DNA of 64,000 bases from Amia ocellicauda (GCF_036373705.1 NC_089866.1:6808001-6872000); one strand, 5' to 3'. Positions 23,973 through 38,654 are shown, counted from the stretch's first letter. The notes: generated by a model from the letters alone, not told the origin. Numbers and translations are program-made.

Positions 23973-26900
23973 CATAATACATATCCAAAACAAATTATTG
24001 TATTAGTTCCCGATTTCCTTGTGAACGCTGTTTTCGGAAAAAGATGTTGAAATTATTGAAAAAATTACATCAATGAACCACAAGATGGAGTCAACACTAG
24101 AGCAGAGGTTTTATACATTCATATTCACTGCAATTTACCATACGGCTTCAGTGGCCTAGTAACAAACAAAAGTAAGTGTGAACATAGACAGGGATTTAGG
24201 CTACATGAAAATGCAATTAAAACCAAAGTACATGTACTGTATTCTCTCTCAGTCTTACATGAATGCTTTTGAGAATTCTTAGCCCTTGTATAAATCTGAG
24301 AACAGTAATGATGAAACAAATGAAAGTTGGAGCATAACTATACATAGAGGCAGTTGAATCGCATGATAGGTCAAGGGAAGCCAAAACCATTAAATCAAGA
24401 TAGAAAATGTAATTTGATTTATGTCAATGTTCTTAGATTAGAACTCATATAGGCTAACACTACAAAACAAAAGGCCTACATCTCCAAAACCATATAGAGT
24501 AACACACCTATATAAGAAGAGAGGACTGAAGCTGTTCATTATACAGCACCATTTATATCCCCGCCAACTTACAGCACTTAAAAATAAAAACTCACCATCT
24601 CCAGGCCACAAATTTACCTCCACAGCTAAACACCATTAACTTTAAGTGCTAGGGAAAAGCCATTTCATTAAAGCAAAGCGACTGTATGGTTTTTAATTTC
24701 ATTATGAATATTACTCTGGCACACACTACCTGAGTGCAATCCATCTTCTTTAACTCAACATAAATAAATTAATCATATTGAACAGAAGGCATCAGGTAGA
24801 TGAATACCAAGATAATAATGTTCGTTAAAAGCTTTGCAGGTTATTAAAACTGTCCGCTGCATGGGAATCAATCAGAACTCAAAATTCTTGTCTTGAAATT
24901 ATACATTGCATTAGTATAGTACTTTTATGCATTTATCATAATGTCAAACTAAAAAAAATAAAGGAGAAGTGGAGAAATACAGCCAGGTTTTAGCCATGGT
25001 TATAAGAAGCATAGAAAAATATAAACTCTGAAAACTAATATATATTTTATTATAGATCTATCTTGAATTTGCACATTTACACATTAATTTATATTTCAGA
25101 TACAAAAACCAAAAATATAAGGACATACACACATGAAATTAGATGACAATATTCAGTAGAATTAACTGCAAACCTGAACACCTCCATTGTACACTGATGA
25201 ACAAAAGACTTCAGGACACCCTTTCTTTCAACTGCAAAATGTGTTCACTGAGTAGTATAACCACTTCAAACATTATATATAAAGAAATTGTTTCACCTTT
25301 GGTGCTAAAAAGAGAGATTGGGGTCTTGCAGAGCTTTGTCCAGGAGTGTACAACTCATTGATTTAGAAATTAAGAAGTTAAAAGTACAAAGTATGAGAGC
25401 AGCATGGAAATACAAATGTTAATTAACATATATTATAAAACTTGTTTCTAAAGTTACAGAAAGTAGGGAATGGATGCAATGACTAACTGATTCCAACATT
25501 AGTGAAAAAAACAATAACAAAACAAAAACAGGGTCTGACAAGAGGGTCCTTAACAAAGAACAGGAACTGGACTAAACAGGCCACAGTATTCAATTTGTGT
25601 CTTGTTCAAACTATAGTTGGACATCACCACTGGATTAGGTAAAGAAGTTAATAAAATTGAGGTAATTTAAAATGTTTTTCTGTTTGTTATATTACATACG
25701 TGGGTCATACATTCTACATTTTACTTGGTCTATGAAAGCCCCAAACCCTACTCCTCTTTACAAAAAAAGGAAAAAATAAAGAAAACATATGTATTGGTAG
25801 TGTATTTTTCTGTTATTTTCAAGTACATAAAATGTGTATCATATATGATCGATAAGTATCTTCCCTAAGGAAACCAAGTGAATTCTAAACAAAAGTAGTT
25901 CAACCCTTATCATATTTCAAAATTAGTGCTATTTTTCTCATTATAAAACGAAGTTAACTGGTTATAATCTAAAATCTTACAAATTATTCAAGTACTATTA
26001 AAGTTCTAAAGTTCTAAAATCTAAGCTCAAGCCTGTTACAATAATCATGCTAGACACTGACTTGCAGAACAAGCAGAGACCACAGGTTTCTTTATTGCTT
26101 ATACTAAAACCAGGTTTTCAGTGTTTACTAATATGGTCTAATATTTCCTAGTCAGAAAACAGAACTGCATGTTCTATAGACATAAAAAAGAAATAAAACT
26201 AATCATTTTTGGAAGGCTAAGGTTATTGTGACTCACAGAACCTACAGACTGTAATTTTAATGATATTCTTAGCAATTCTGATTTTGGTTTACATTTGATT
26301 TATAATGTAGGGCTGTGACACTCAGGAATACTGCCTGAATAATGAATAATGGCCTCCTTAGCCCGCTGTTGACAAGTCTTCTCAAATATTCAAAAGCTGG
26401 TTTAATTTTCTAAAACTCTGACAGCTATAAGCGTCACTGCAACTCGGTTTGATGGCTTTTCATAACCACTTGAATTTTTCTATTATATTACAGCCTATGT
26501 ACAGAAATTCTTTCTTAGTAGTCAGGAAGTTCTGTCAGTTCTGTTGCGTGTAAAAATACACCATTCAAATCCAAACTAAGGGACTGCATATCAAGAAATA
26601 AAAATCACTATTCAAATAACATCCCCTACGATTACTGCACAAAATAGTACAAGGAACAAGATATATACCATCTAAAAAGGAGTGTTTCAGTTTAAGTGTC
26701 AGCAACATGCATATATATTAGCATCACTGGGCTTATGTAAGTATAGATTACTATATTCAAAACAATACATTCAAAGGGCTAGACCAAATCAAAGCTTTAA
26801 CCTAAGCACGAATCACAAAATAATAACTTGTATTCGATGGCATTTTAACCGTCAGAAGCCACTTTCTACTGCTTATAAATCAAAATGTGATGGGGGTCCA

Positions 26901-28164
26901 AGTTAGTAACTTACGTTGGTCTGCGCGGGTAGGCCAAAGTTTGAAGGCAGTGTGTTACCAATTAAGACTGCATGTTGCTGAAACAAAACTGTGTTCACCC
27001 ATAATTGCCCTTGGAATGGGAAAAGGGTCCAACAAAATGAAGCTGTCTTCTTTGACACTAGTTTATGATCATAGATATTTGCCATTTAATAATAGGGGCT
27101 GTTAAAGTAGTAAAATGTCTCTCCTGGTTCTTAAAGAGATGATTTTAACTTTAAGTTAAGGCAAGTAACAGACCTGGGAAAACCTTCCAACATAAAATGT
27201 GAACCAGTCCTGACTTTGGAAAGGTTTCATTTAAAGGATCCATTATGAGTTCACATTAAATAAAGCTTCAATACCTCCTAACTTGACTTCTATGGATGTT
27301 TCAGAATTAAAGTGCTTTTTAGTTATCTGGAGTATCCTATGAAAACAGAACAAAACATTATCCATAGTGGTAACGGTACATCTACTGTCGTCGACTATAT
27401 GAACCCTCAGCTGATCAACTTTCCCAGTGAATGCGATATCCCATGCATCCCTCGCATATTACTCAGACTATCACAATTCTTCAGCTCCATGAAACAGGGT
27501 TATAAAAAGTGCTTAACATATTTGTGTCATATACACAGAGAACTAAAACAATAAATAAAAAAAACTGTTCTTGCAGATGCATTACATTGTTTTTTATTCT
27601 AATTAGAATAAGTATGTACATCTACTTTTTTGTTTAAAGCTCAGACACAGAAATGCAGTATCCCTTTTCTAGCAATAGATCTCCCATTCAGCTCACTCCC
27701 CTTGCAATTATGTCAACTAGTGGTTTAACTTCAAGCACTTTAAAAAAAGTCTACTGCAAAAAGTATGTTTTTTCTTTTCAATTTGGCAAAATAAAACATA
27801 TTGCACATAGTACACTTATTTTGCATAGTTAAACATTAAGCAGTCTAGAGATTGTCTCAAATGACTTTTTCTTTAGGTTATACTGAATCACGGTTAATCT
27901 TGTGTAAAGTCTGATTCATTTTCACACAAAATGCCCAAGAGTGTGAACATATAGTTCTTGTTAGACCTTTTTTTTTTTGGAAAACATGGGTAATTGCACT
28001 GAACAGTATTCATAAAATTACTGGCATGAACCAGCACAGACCAGCTGGAATGTATCCAGTTATTAATGTGACTGTGTGAATTCTGGAGAATCTAAAAACT
28101 TGTAGCGTGTTTGTACTACATCATCTAAAAAAAGCAAGAAAAGGGACACTGCATCTCCGGTCTC
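23973..28164 (-). other. Intergenic and probable PGAP6 3' UTR
   Basis: No coding gene is recognised here. The right part is probably the PGAP6 3' UTR, with TTTATT (AATAAA on the minus strand) at 27593-27598 as one plausible polyadenylation signal. Other such hexamers occur further left, so the transcript end is not fixed. Confidence 0.45.
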
Positions 28165-31100
28165 TTAAGTGACGGTATAAAGTTCTTCCTTCTCATTCTT
28201 GCAAATCTGATACCCACAGAAAATATACTTTTGGGACCACCCCCACGGCTCCTTGTACTTCTCTCGAGGAGGCAGCAGGAAGACCACGCTGCTCGCCACC
28301 ATTATGTGCCAGATGCTGTGGGTGTAATAGTAGTTGTCGTCCGTCTCGGTAAACACGTAGACGGACAGCCCGATGACGGCGGTCGCTATGCCTGGGATCA
28401 GGTAGAACAGCCATCGCTTCCAGGTTTTAGGGTAACACTGGCGCCTCTTGACCCCCCGATAGACCTAGAACAGAAAAAAGAAAACGGTTTTACAACTTGA
28501 GCAGAACAAATCGCACAGTTCCTGACTCCAGCATCTCCGCATTCAAGACACAACAACGACCGCACGCGCTCGCTCTTACCCAGGCAGCGACCAGGGCAGT
28601 CACAGCACAGAGGACGGGACCCAGCATGTTCCACAGTCCCCTGCGATCGAGCTGCATCGACATGGCAATGAGCAGGGTTCCCAGCATGAACAGCATCTGT
28701 CCGTGCAAGAAAGGAAAAGCCCCTCATTTAGTCACTCCAAGCCATTTTAGCTCAATCTGTGCGTTTTTTAATCTAGTACAATATAGAATACTCTCAATAA
28801 TACCCATTAAAACAAGTTATTATTTTACTCTTTACATTTTATCAAAGCACACACATGATGAAAATGCTTTTCAGTTTTCAGGACCGTTACAACACACACA
28901 CCAGTTTCCACTGTCCTTTGAAAAACATGGTTACTTTTGATTTATGTCCTTGAAATATGAAATGGGTATAGAATGTGTGTGTGTGTTCAAGAAAACAACA
29001 ACAGTTCTTACATATTTAAAAGTGTCCTTGATTCGGGCCATGCATAGGATGGTGACCCAGATGGAAGAGACCGACCCCAAAAAGTCACAATACTGCAGCG
29101 TGTCGTAATCCATTATACACATGACGGTGACACCGGGCTGGTCGCAGGCATGGTAAAACTGAGAAGAACAAGACCATGTTAATGCCACATCTGCATTTAT
29201 TTAAGAAAATAAGTTTAAAAGTTCAGCCCTATTGTCCGAACACGTACATGTTGGGATGACAAAAAAGTAAATAAACTGCATGACCACATTTGCAACTAGA
29301 CATTATAAACGCTTCTGGGAAGGGAAAAGACGCAGAATGAAAAAGAAAGAGACATACCGTTGAGAAGAACATGGTGAAGAGATACACAGAGGCCTCCACG
29401 ATGTAGCAACGGTACACTGCGATCACAATGGGTGGGATGAACAGGAGGTTACTGAGCGTTAACAAGAGGGCTGCGGTCAGCTGACGCCCATAGGACTGCG
29501 CACTGCCATCATCGGTGCAGCTCCAGCCACTCCAGCCTGAACGACAGGGCATTTAGACATCAGAGACCCAAAAGGAAGGTGAGCGAGTGAAGAGGTTGGA
29601 AACAGGACTTCTTAAGACCTACCGGCTTTGCAAACGCATGCAGCATAGAGGTAGCCATAGGACCTGAGGAGCCGGCACTCCCCGTACGTGCCACAGTCAT
29701 CGATACAGGCCGTCAGGTAGACCGAAGTCATCACCGTACCGGACACCGTGCCGCAGTCGCTGAAGGAGATAAACAGGGAGGGGAAAGAAATGAAGCCGAC
29801 ATCACAGTTTACATTGCCATATTTTGTAAACTGAAGATTATTTCTTATAATATAGACTTCACAAAATAACTAGTTTCCCTTTTCTTTTTCTTAAGATTAT
29901 ATACCATTTAGGCCTATTTGGGCGACAGATTCCAAAGACTAGTTCAATCATTTCTCATTTGAGATCACATCCCTTCCCGTGCACGTTTCTGAAAGCGAAG
30001 GATGTCTCCAGAAAAGGGCTGGCACTGATGATAATGATCGAATGGATTTCTTTTCCCAAATTCCATGATCTCACCTGACATTTTGCGGGCACACAATCTG
30101 CAATGTGAGGTACCACCAAGCAGCCTGAGGGAAAGGGATCTGAAGTCCTGCCTGAGGTGCCGTTATATTCATCTTGAGATAATGACCCTGAGAGAAGGCT
30201 GCCGGAGGAGAGGGCACAGTGAGAGATAATATAATGCGATCAACATTACTAAGAATGACACCTGAAGTGGAAAAGCACATTATCAATCTTATACAATCAG
30301 TAGGTTCCCACTCTACCTGTGGTGCAGGTCTGTGTGTCATTCAATGACAGGACAGGAGACTGGGCCGTCACACAGGCCACCACACTGGAGTTTGCATTAG
30401 TTAAATTTGTCTAAAAAGGAAAAGAGCAATGAAATTCAGCACTGAAACAAAAGGTTGAAACAAATCTAGATAGTTTAGATTGCTAAAAATAGTTCTTCTG
30501 ATGTGAAAGTAGAACATAACAATACATATATAAAGGTTTTGACTATGTAACTATTGGATTAAGTTAGTCAGAAATAGTAGGTCTTTAAATTAAATATAAT
30601 ATTATATAAAAGATACTCCTTCCCCATACAAGGTTCTTATTTACAGAGAAAAAAGAAAGACAAGTGACAGCAAGTACCTCATTTAATTTCAAATCCACAA
30701 TAAGGGTTCCCCCACTGTCTGTCAAGGAGTTCAAGTTTAACGAGATCAGTGTTGGAGCCTCGGAGGAGAGTGTGATGTTGGGGCCATTAATCACAGCAAA
30801 CCGCGAAGACACTACGTCCAGGTCTTCTCTGAAAACAGGCTGGTTGCGTAGACAGGAGTTCCCAAAGGGATCTCGGCTTGATGAACCGCTTCCATTGGAG
30901 AGAACACTCTCCCCGAGCACGGTGATATTCCCAGCCAGCACCGAGGCGTTGTTTGCCATTAGACTGGTTGCGTTAGCACCGAACCGGGCAAAGAAGTCTC
31001 CCAGCAACCCGGTACTTTTAGGTTTGCATCCCACTGCATTCAAAAAGACAGATTAAAATATGTATTTGTCACCCGATTCAACAATAAGCAGCAACACAAA

Positions 31101-33044
31101 AATATAAACATCTCTACCGAGAAAGCATGCTTATATTGGAAAGAAATACACAACCTTCACCAGACCACAATTGTCACATTCAATTCCTGTCTGTGTAAAC
31201 TTAAAGCCGGTAGGTCTTAAAGTAAAGCATTAACCTGTGAGGTTGGCTGTTATTGTGAAGGCTGTGGACAGGTTAGTGTAGACACTTTCCACTGTGATTC
31301 GAATCCACTCTTCCCAGGGTGGCGTGTGGAGGCTGGCCGTGCAGGCGGTCTTGCCCGTGCAGTTCAGCATTCTCATGGAGGACTCCTCTAGGGTGGCCGA
31401 GCCCAAGGTCATGAGTATCGGACAGTCTTTCTCGGTACTGTTATCTGTCGAGCAGCTGGTTATGTGGAAAGTTAACTGGGACGTGTAATCCGGCACAAAG
31501 AATCTAAGAGGAGAATAGAAATGCAGACACTGGATTTTAATTGTATTCTTCCCCCCACCCCAACACCAAAACCAACATTTTGCACATACACAAGTCAGAA
31601 GTCCAGGAAAGGTTTCTATAGGGTAAGACAAAAACAAAAGCACCCGCAATGCAGTATGATAACATACTTGAGAACTGCAGGATTGTCGGGGGAAGACACT
31701 GACTGCTGAAGAGGGACGTTGGTTTGCAGGATGGGCATGTCAATTGCTCTCCTTACAAACATCTGGGGTTGAAAAAAGTACGAACATGTTGGAGAGAAGC
31801 CCTGTGGGATGAACAGAGAAAACATTAAACAATGTTGCAAACCAAATGTACAACAATATTTTGGTTAATTATTTTTTCTAATCAAAATACACACTTGGAT
31901 CCAGACCAGCATCAAAAGTTTGACTAATATCACAGTTTTAAATTGTAATTGTAAGCAGATATTAAGACATACCTTATGTTCTATTTTGCCGTCATCTTTT
32001 GGTAGATGTGCCACTACAAACCAATCCCCAGCTACCGGATTAGTGACATTGAAGAAGGTGATATTTTGGCCATCGTTTACCATCATTGTGAGGTTTTGTG
32101 CCGGAAAGAAGGCTGTGTTCTTCGCAAACTGTGTCTCTAAAGGGTTGATTACTGGAGGGGCGCCTGCACGGAAGTGTCTGTGAAAAGCACATCAACCAGT
32201 CAATAGCAATGCATAAGCGTGGACACATCCATAAGGAAACCATCTTCATCATTACTCACATGGTCACGTTATGGTCTCCGCAGTTGGATCCTAACACTTT
32301 GGACACGATCAACAGCCAGCGCACCAGCACCGTGTCCTCGGGCACTTTGAAGAGGTGCAGCCGGACGGTCCCGTACCAGCTGTACTTGGACAGTTTCTGC
32401 GGCATTTTAGAGTAGTACTCGGACACGTAGGTGAGGTCTAAAGGGACGGGAGAAGCAGGATCAAGCCGGGATCAAAGACATGCACATATCATCTTGTGTC
32501 TGAATGCATAAAACTGTTTTAGAGGGGAGCAACTATGCATGCAATAATAATACTTAAAATAATCTCTGAATGCTATAATAGTTAATTGAGCACAGCTGGG
32601 GCATTTAAAGATCTTGCATTTGCCGGTAAATAAGAGACAGAAAGTAAAAACACAACATTTGGCTTCCTGCCACCGGTGAATAGCCTATTGTCATACATGC
32701 AACTTAAGTGTCCACAATTAATAGATAATGTGTTATGAAGAATAGTAATGTAAGTATGCTGACTATTTTACAGTCTTTCACCTCAACTCACAGTATACAC
32801 TATACAATACAATTTAAACTAAATAAATACATTAAACACGTGTAAAGAACAGCATCTTAGAATAAATTAACTTACTGTCCATTTAGCAGATAAAAACACA
32901 TTAAACACAAGTGAGGTACAGCGCGAATAATAATTGTCTCTATCTAGCAATGGGTCGCTATTATATATCGTATATGCACTTACCATCTGCAAAACAGGTA
33001 TTCATCAAAACGACTAGAAGACACGTTAAAGCCCGTCGGTCCAT
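28165..33044 (-). CDS. PGAP6: Post-GPI attachment to proteins 6 / TMEM8A, GPI-specific phospholipase A2 family
   Basis: PGAP6 (TMEM8A) is a surface and Golgi membrane protein of the CREST hydrolase superfamily that trims and releases GPI-anchored proteins such as CRIPTO. Coding exons on the minus strand: 33044-32984, 32437-32260, 32177-31973, 31801-31668, 31503-31235, 31033-30678, 30410-30317, 30198-30075, 29759-29623, 29536-29358, 29158-29012, 28696-28580, 28464-28165. All phases join, giving 766 residues (human about 771). A signal peptide (RALTCLLVVLMNTCFA) leads a sequon-rich ectodomain, a Cys-rich EGF-like segment near 492-526, then seven membrane segments. Candidate CREST residues are His582 in FYHACDQ, Asp in CDFLGS, and the HSIWH pair at about 716 and 720. 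TMEM8B is the alternative, but length and neighbours favour PGAP6. Confidence 0.94.
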
Positions 33045-33340
33045 TTTATCTTATTTTTTCAATTGGGAGATTACGAGTGTATGGTATAAAGGCAACGTCA
33101 TCGTTTTTAATGGTTATAATAATGTTTATTTTTTCGCTACCATAGCTTCCACATTCTCCTCTATTTATTTATTATTGCTATTTCCTGGTTTCGGAGCACG
33201 CAAGATGAATGACGTAAAGACGTATTTAAATAGAAGCGTTTTGATTGGGCAGAGCGTCGGGGTCTCTGTCACGCAAGTTATGCAAGAAGCTTCCCGGCAG
33301 AACAGACTTGAGTGCAGAGCTGCGCTAGTGACGTCATACC
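33045..33340 (-). promoter_or_regulatory. PGAP6 promoter region with CRE/ATF-type sites
   Basis: Just upstream of the PGAP6 start codon lie TGACGTAA at 33210-33217 and a perfect palindromic CRE, TGACGTCA, at 33329-33336. No TATA box is obvious at a fixed distance. Assignment as promoter is from position; CREB/ATF use is inferred. Confidence 0.45.
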
Positions 33341-36300
33341 AAGCTGTGTAATAAGTTGCAAATCTTTCAGCTCAGTTTGGTAAAACGATTCAAATTGGTT
33401 ACAGGTATTGGCAGTCTGATTAATTTAATTCAATTAATTTTAGTGTTGAGTTCCAGTGAAGGTTAGTTTGGACATTAAATCATTAAACATTTTTTACAAT
33501 TCTCAATAATATACCACTGAATACAAAATTAAAAACTGTAGCATAGCAAAGTTTAACTAAACTGTAATGTAAAGTAATTTAAACTGATAACTTTTAAAAA
33601 AACGAAACGATATAATCAATACCTTTAAATAGTACTTTCCCCTAATCCATCTAATGTCTGACAATGAATAATGAATAAGCTCTCTGCTACATACTGGTAC
33701 CAAAGATTTTGGTCCCATATGACGTTTTTTGCTCCCATAAAACATTTTGGTGTACAGATACATCGGCCAGTTAGGGTGTTTTTAGACAGTGCTTTACATT
33801 GTTCTTTTGTTATTTTATTAGTGGCAATTTAATATTGCAAAGAAAAATATTCTCTAACTATCATTTTAATCTGCATCTCCCCAGTCATTCTCTTTGTTCT
33901 TATTGAGCCACACGTTTATCGAATGTTGCTGTACTGGATTGGGATAATATCATGATTTACCACCGTGTGCCCATTATCCCCAGTCTAAACATTTATTTGG
34001 GTAGATCTTAATACTGTCATAGTTCATTAGTGGCAGGTAGTGGGGGCTAGTGATCAAGTGAAGTCTTAGTTAATTCCTTGAAGTTGTAACCGTGAGGTCA
34101 ACACTGTCCACCCACATGGGAAGATTATTAACTGAGAAGTCTGTAATTGGACACCAGCTGAAAGACTAATGTTATTGGCTGCACTTTTGAGGAGGACGCA
34201 AAGTGTGGCTTGGATAGAAGGAGGCCATCAGCGATTAAATAAAAGCAACCATAAGATAGCTGCTGGGATTGGTCATGTTTGAGGTTGTGGAAATTGGGAG
34301 TCTGGAAGAATACAAGTACTTTAGCTCAGTTTTAACATTACAATCAGGTTATTATTTGGTGTGATGAAATGTGAGTTTTCTTTTGTCATAGTCTCTATAG
34401 CAGATTGTAGTATTGTCATAGAAGATACATTTTGAATATGTTGCTTTTCATATTTATTGCTATTACACAAAAACAGTCCCTAAGACCAAGATGACTGATC
34501 TCATCCAAAGGGCATGTCAGGGTGTTTCTGCTCAGTACCAGGCAGTGTGTGGGACCACAGTGCTATAAACTTACTGTCAGCACTTTGTATGGGTCCATGA
34601 CAGAAAATTGTTTTTTCAAAGTTGAGATCCATTAATGTAGATATAGGCTAGTCATAACTGATTAATGAATGTTATTGACAGAAGTTGCTCCACAATGCAG
34701 CATTTGCACTGACTATAATGTATTTCCTGCATTCCTTTTCGTGCAGATCAGAAATATTCACCTTATGAAATACACGTTTGTGTTTGAAACTTCCTCATAT
34801 TTCTACAGTTGCAGTTTTTGCTGTATGGAAGATGTTGTTATGTTGTTTTTTTTGTGTGTTTTTTTTCCTCAAAGGTGAGAGAACATGGTCAGAGAGTTAG
34901 AAAGCTTTATATGTTGATATACTCATTGAATAGAATAGAATGCTTATCAGTGTTATAATTATGCTTTTCCTATCTATATCTTTCAGCAATCTGGTATTTA
35001 TTGTCTCATCCTATTTGTTTAGTGGTATAACCTCTGACTAAATATTTATTTAAGTAAAACATTACTTAAAAATCTGTTTGAGCATCAGAAATTTCTCACC
35101 AAACATATATTTATATATTAGCATTGATGAACAGCCAATAAAGCTTTATCGTTATACTTTCATTGAAGCCACAGTTTCAACATTTGTCTAGCGAGCATCT
35201 CGGTGGTCAAATAATATCTTCCATTAACTTCTCATAAGCACATCGCTTTAGGAGTACACAGTGACACCAGTGATGAAAAAAAAATACAAATACCTAATTG
35301 ACACACTGTATGACACACTGTAATTTGTTACCCGGTTCACTCAGTACATCCCAACATCCATCCTTCCCAAGTCCATACCATTGAAAAGAGTTTACATGGT
35401 GTCTATCTTACAAGACAAACACCAGCGAATCAGTTTACCCACTAGGCCACTTGTGTGCGTCTGTGCTTGTGTGCCTAATGGCTCGTGTAATTTATTGTAT
35501 CTGCACTTGAGTGCTAACATATTGCGGCTATTGATTTTCATCTGCCCGAATCAATATTGAAGTGTTTGTACCCCTGTCTGAGTAATATTTAGTGCAGAAA
35601 AGCCTCAGAGGAGAAGGGGAGAAAGCATGCAGATTCAGGCCAAATGTGATGTAGAGATAAGACTGGGAGTTGGACAGAGCTGTTTTTTTTATTGTAATCA
35701 AGGTATAAGAGCCAATTTGGGAGAACATATGTTAGGACATATGCTCCATCGTACTACATGGGGCCATTAGAGGCTTTATTATTCCAAGGTTGGCTAATAA
35801 TCACCCTCATATTCAGTTTCTCGCTGCCTGTTAGCATCAGGAGACATTGGACGATCTTTATGGTATGTGTTTACAGCATTGTCTTAAATAACTGTCTCTC
35901 TTAACTGACTGCACTGCTTGCCTTGCGGAAGCTTTCCAAAATACTAGTTTTATATTACATTGTTTAGTGACTGTGTCCTTAAAGCACGATGTCATCAACG
36001 GTATTCATTGACACAGGACTTGGACCCATCAAGTGCAAAGCAACGTTTTCAGGGTAAACAGCCATTTGTGATTTGCTAAGTTCTAATGTTACATTAAAAT
36101 GACTGTATGTAGTGTTTTATACATCCAATGCATAGACAGAAATATATACACTCGTGTGCTGCAAAACAAAATTGCTAGTAATCTATGCTTGGTTTCCCTG
36201 AGGTAGGCAGGATGTGGTGTGCCTCTGTGATCACTGATAAAAGCAAGTGATGAAGCTCTTGTAGACAGAATTGAGTGACCAGTTAGTTGGGTAATACCAT

Positions 36301-36959
36301 TGCATCACTACAGGGGTTTCACTTGTTCTTTGATTGATTTGCTCATGTTTTTTTGTGCATCTGCAATGATGCAAGCGTTGTAACACAATGCAGCTGAAGG
36401 AAATGTGTTGGTACATTTGCTGTGTGCCACAATACAAGTGAAAAATCTGCTCAGGGTTTCAGAGAAGCATTTGTTTCAACTTAGTGATTCTTTCAAAATG
36501 CAGTTGCTGGTGAATATAATCCAGGTAAAATTGGATCTATGTTTGATACACTTGTAAGCACTGGATCTCTCTAGGATTTTAATTGGACAGGTTATGGACA
36601 TTTTTCCACTTTCTGCACCATTGCCCACTGTAATTTTATTACAGTGTGCCTTTGGCGAAGAAAAAAACAGAAAACAAAAATAAAACAAACACGCACACTC
36701 GCAAAAACCACGTTGCGTGTGTACATTGTCATTTGTCTGTTTATTTAACTTAGCTCAGTAAACCTCAGACTACTTTTCTCTCCTTTGTCTGCAAATAGGT
36801 CTTTTTTATGGTCTTCTTTTATTCGGTAAGTGGTGGAAAGATCTAATTATGCAAGGGGTTCCTGTTCACATGATTGCCAAGAGTCCTCTACCAAACACTG
36901 GTTCTGTGATAAGCTTGATGTTCTTTTAAAAAGAGACCTACTCCAGGAGTCAAAATAGC
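33341..36959. other. Intergenic between PGAP6 and PERCC1, no gene seen
   Basis: AT-rich DNA with only short unsupported open frames. The segment 35740-35860, with TTTATTATT and GCTAATAATC words, could be noncoding regulatory DNA for the divergent PERCC1 gene, but nothing in the sequence proves it. Confidence 0.5.
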
Positions 36960-37365
36960 ATGTAATTTAATTTTTATGCCTATTTGGCCCCATGCTCGAT
37001 TTGAAACCCAGATCAGAGAGAGCATGATAAGGGACCCTGTGCCACAAGGCCAGTTGGCATCTGGGGCCGTGGGTTTAATAGTGGGGTTTATCGGAACAAC
37101 ACTCGAGAATCCCCTGGCAGAAAGGCCATTACCCTGCAGCCGGGCTTCCTCCCCTCCCCGACTCTCGTTCATCAGTGCTCTCTGGTTGCTGGGTGCTAAA
37201 ACAAACCAATGCTCTATTTGCCCAGTCTACTATGACAATACTGCCTTCAAATATTTGTTAGCCAGACTGCCTCATGTTCTGCTATAAATACAGGCCTAGG
37301 TGAGAAGCCCAACAGCTTGGCCGACTGGAAGCTGCGACGGCGGTGGGACTGCTGCAGAAACCAAG
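36960..37365 (+). promoter_or_regulatory. Probable PERCC1 promoter, proximal enhancer and noncoding exon 1
   Basis: TATAAATA at 37283-37290 is followed by a candidate noncoding exon ending at 37365 with a strong donor, CCAAG|GTAGGA. A matching acceptor, CCTTTGTCAG, ends at 39360, 24 bp before the PERCC1 start codon. Upstream, GC content rises above its surroundings and includes a GATA site (TGATAAGG, 37025), a CCAAT word and forkhead-like AATATTTG. Human PERCC1 depends on a noncoding intestine-critical region just upstream; this block is the positional candidate in fish. Confidence 0.5.
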
Positions 37366-38604
37366 GTAGGACTCAGCTCTGGGGCGGGGGGGCAACTCTG
37401 TCTCTCACCTGTAATGCCCTGCTTTCGGAAGTGAGACCACAGTCCCGTTTCAGTGAAGTTAACCTTGACAGGAAGTGTGCAGATCTGTGGCTACTTGAAT
37501 GCGCGCTGCCTTTGAGAAGATGCATTTCCCAAATCTATTTGAGCCCAATTTACCATTTCCACCTGTGCTCAAATAATTAGTATCGTGTTTATGTAGGCAT
37601 GGTATAGAAATCTGTGTGGTAAACATTCTATAGGTTATTAACCTGTTACACCAGAGTATGGGTACAATCATCAAACATAAGATTTAGTCAGGAAAAAAAA
37701 AGCCATGTAAGTTATTATAATTAGCAAATTACTATACAGTTTTATTAGATGACATATACATAAATAACTTTCTGCTGCTTCACTTCAAAAGAACCTTGAT
37801 GTTATTTCTCGTTCCATATCCCTGTGTATTAGAGATTGTAGGACCCTCTTGTGTATAGACAGCTGTCTTCTGAAAAAGAGAAGCTTGCTTTCAGGAGCGA
37901 AGGCAAAGTTATTACAAATATATCAGCTGAATACCTAAAATTTGTAAACAACAAATATTTGTCATTCTTGGAAATGTATCAGAATCTACATTTTGGATGC
38001 AGGTTCAGTCTCTCTAAGAGAGTCACAGTCTTCTGTACTTGAAAATGTGTCGGAGCTGGCACATTTATTAAGATCCATTTATTAAGGAAAAAATAAGGAA
38101 AGAAGATGTACTTCTATGAATCCTCCTTCTAAATCAAGAAAGAAAAATAGATTAACAATACAGCGGATACAGTGAAGATGTATTTAACATATTCTCCTTA
38201 ACAAGATTTGGTACTCATATTATGAAGCTGTTCTTTTTAATTTCCTGCTTTAGTTTGACGAAACGTTAAAGCTGTGACTCAGTTCTTCCAGATTGAACTT
38301 CAAACATTTTCATAACAAAAGTGTTTTCTTTAATCCCAGCTGTACTTAACAAATATCATGATCAAAGCATTTATCTTCTTCCCTGACAATATCAGTAAAT
38401 GTGTTCATCTGGAAAATATATTTAACATGTTGAGAAATATTTTCAATATACATTTTTATGTGATTCTTCTTCATTATCTTTCTTAAAAAACAATGATTTG
38501 CATAACATGTTTGGTTATTCTTTTCAATAATAATTAATAATGGTATAGAGATACATTACTAAGATGACTGAAATAAATATTTCATATAGAGAAAAAGTTC
38601 AGCA

Positions 38605-38607
38605 AAA

Positions 38608-38651
<44 letters not shown>

Positions 38652-38654
38652 TTT
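38605..38654. repeat. 50-bp perfect palindrome: AAACTG-(TA)19-CAGTTT
   Basis: A TA dinucleotide run is bordered by AAACTG on the left and its complement CAGTTT on the right, making one perfect inverted repeat in the inferred PERCC1 5' intron. It could extrude as a cruciform. No function is indicated. Confidence 0.9.

Noticed and set aside
28193..28940. Plus-strand and alternative-frame ORFs over the last PGAP6 exons
   Set aside because: They are shadows of the minus-strand PGAP6 exons, which join in phase and match the family.
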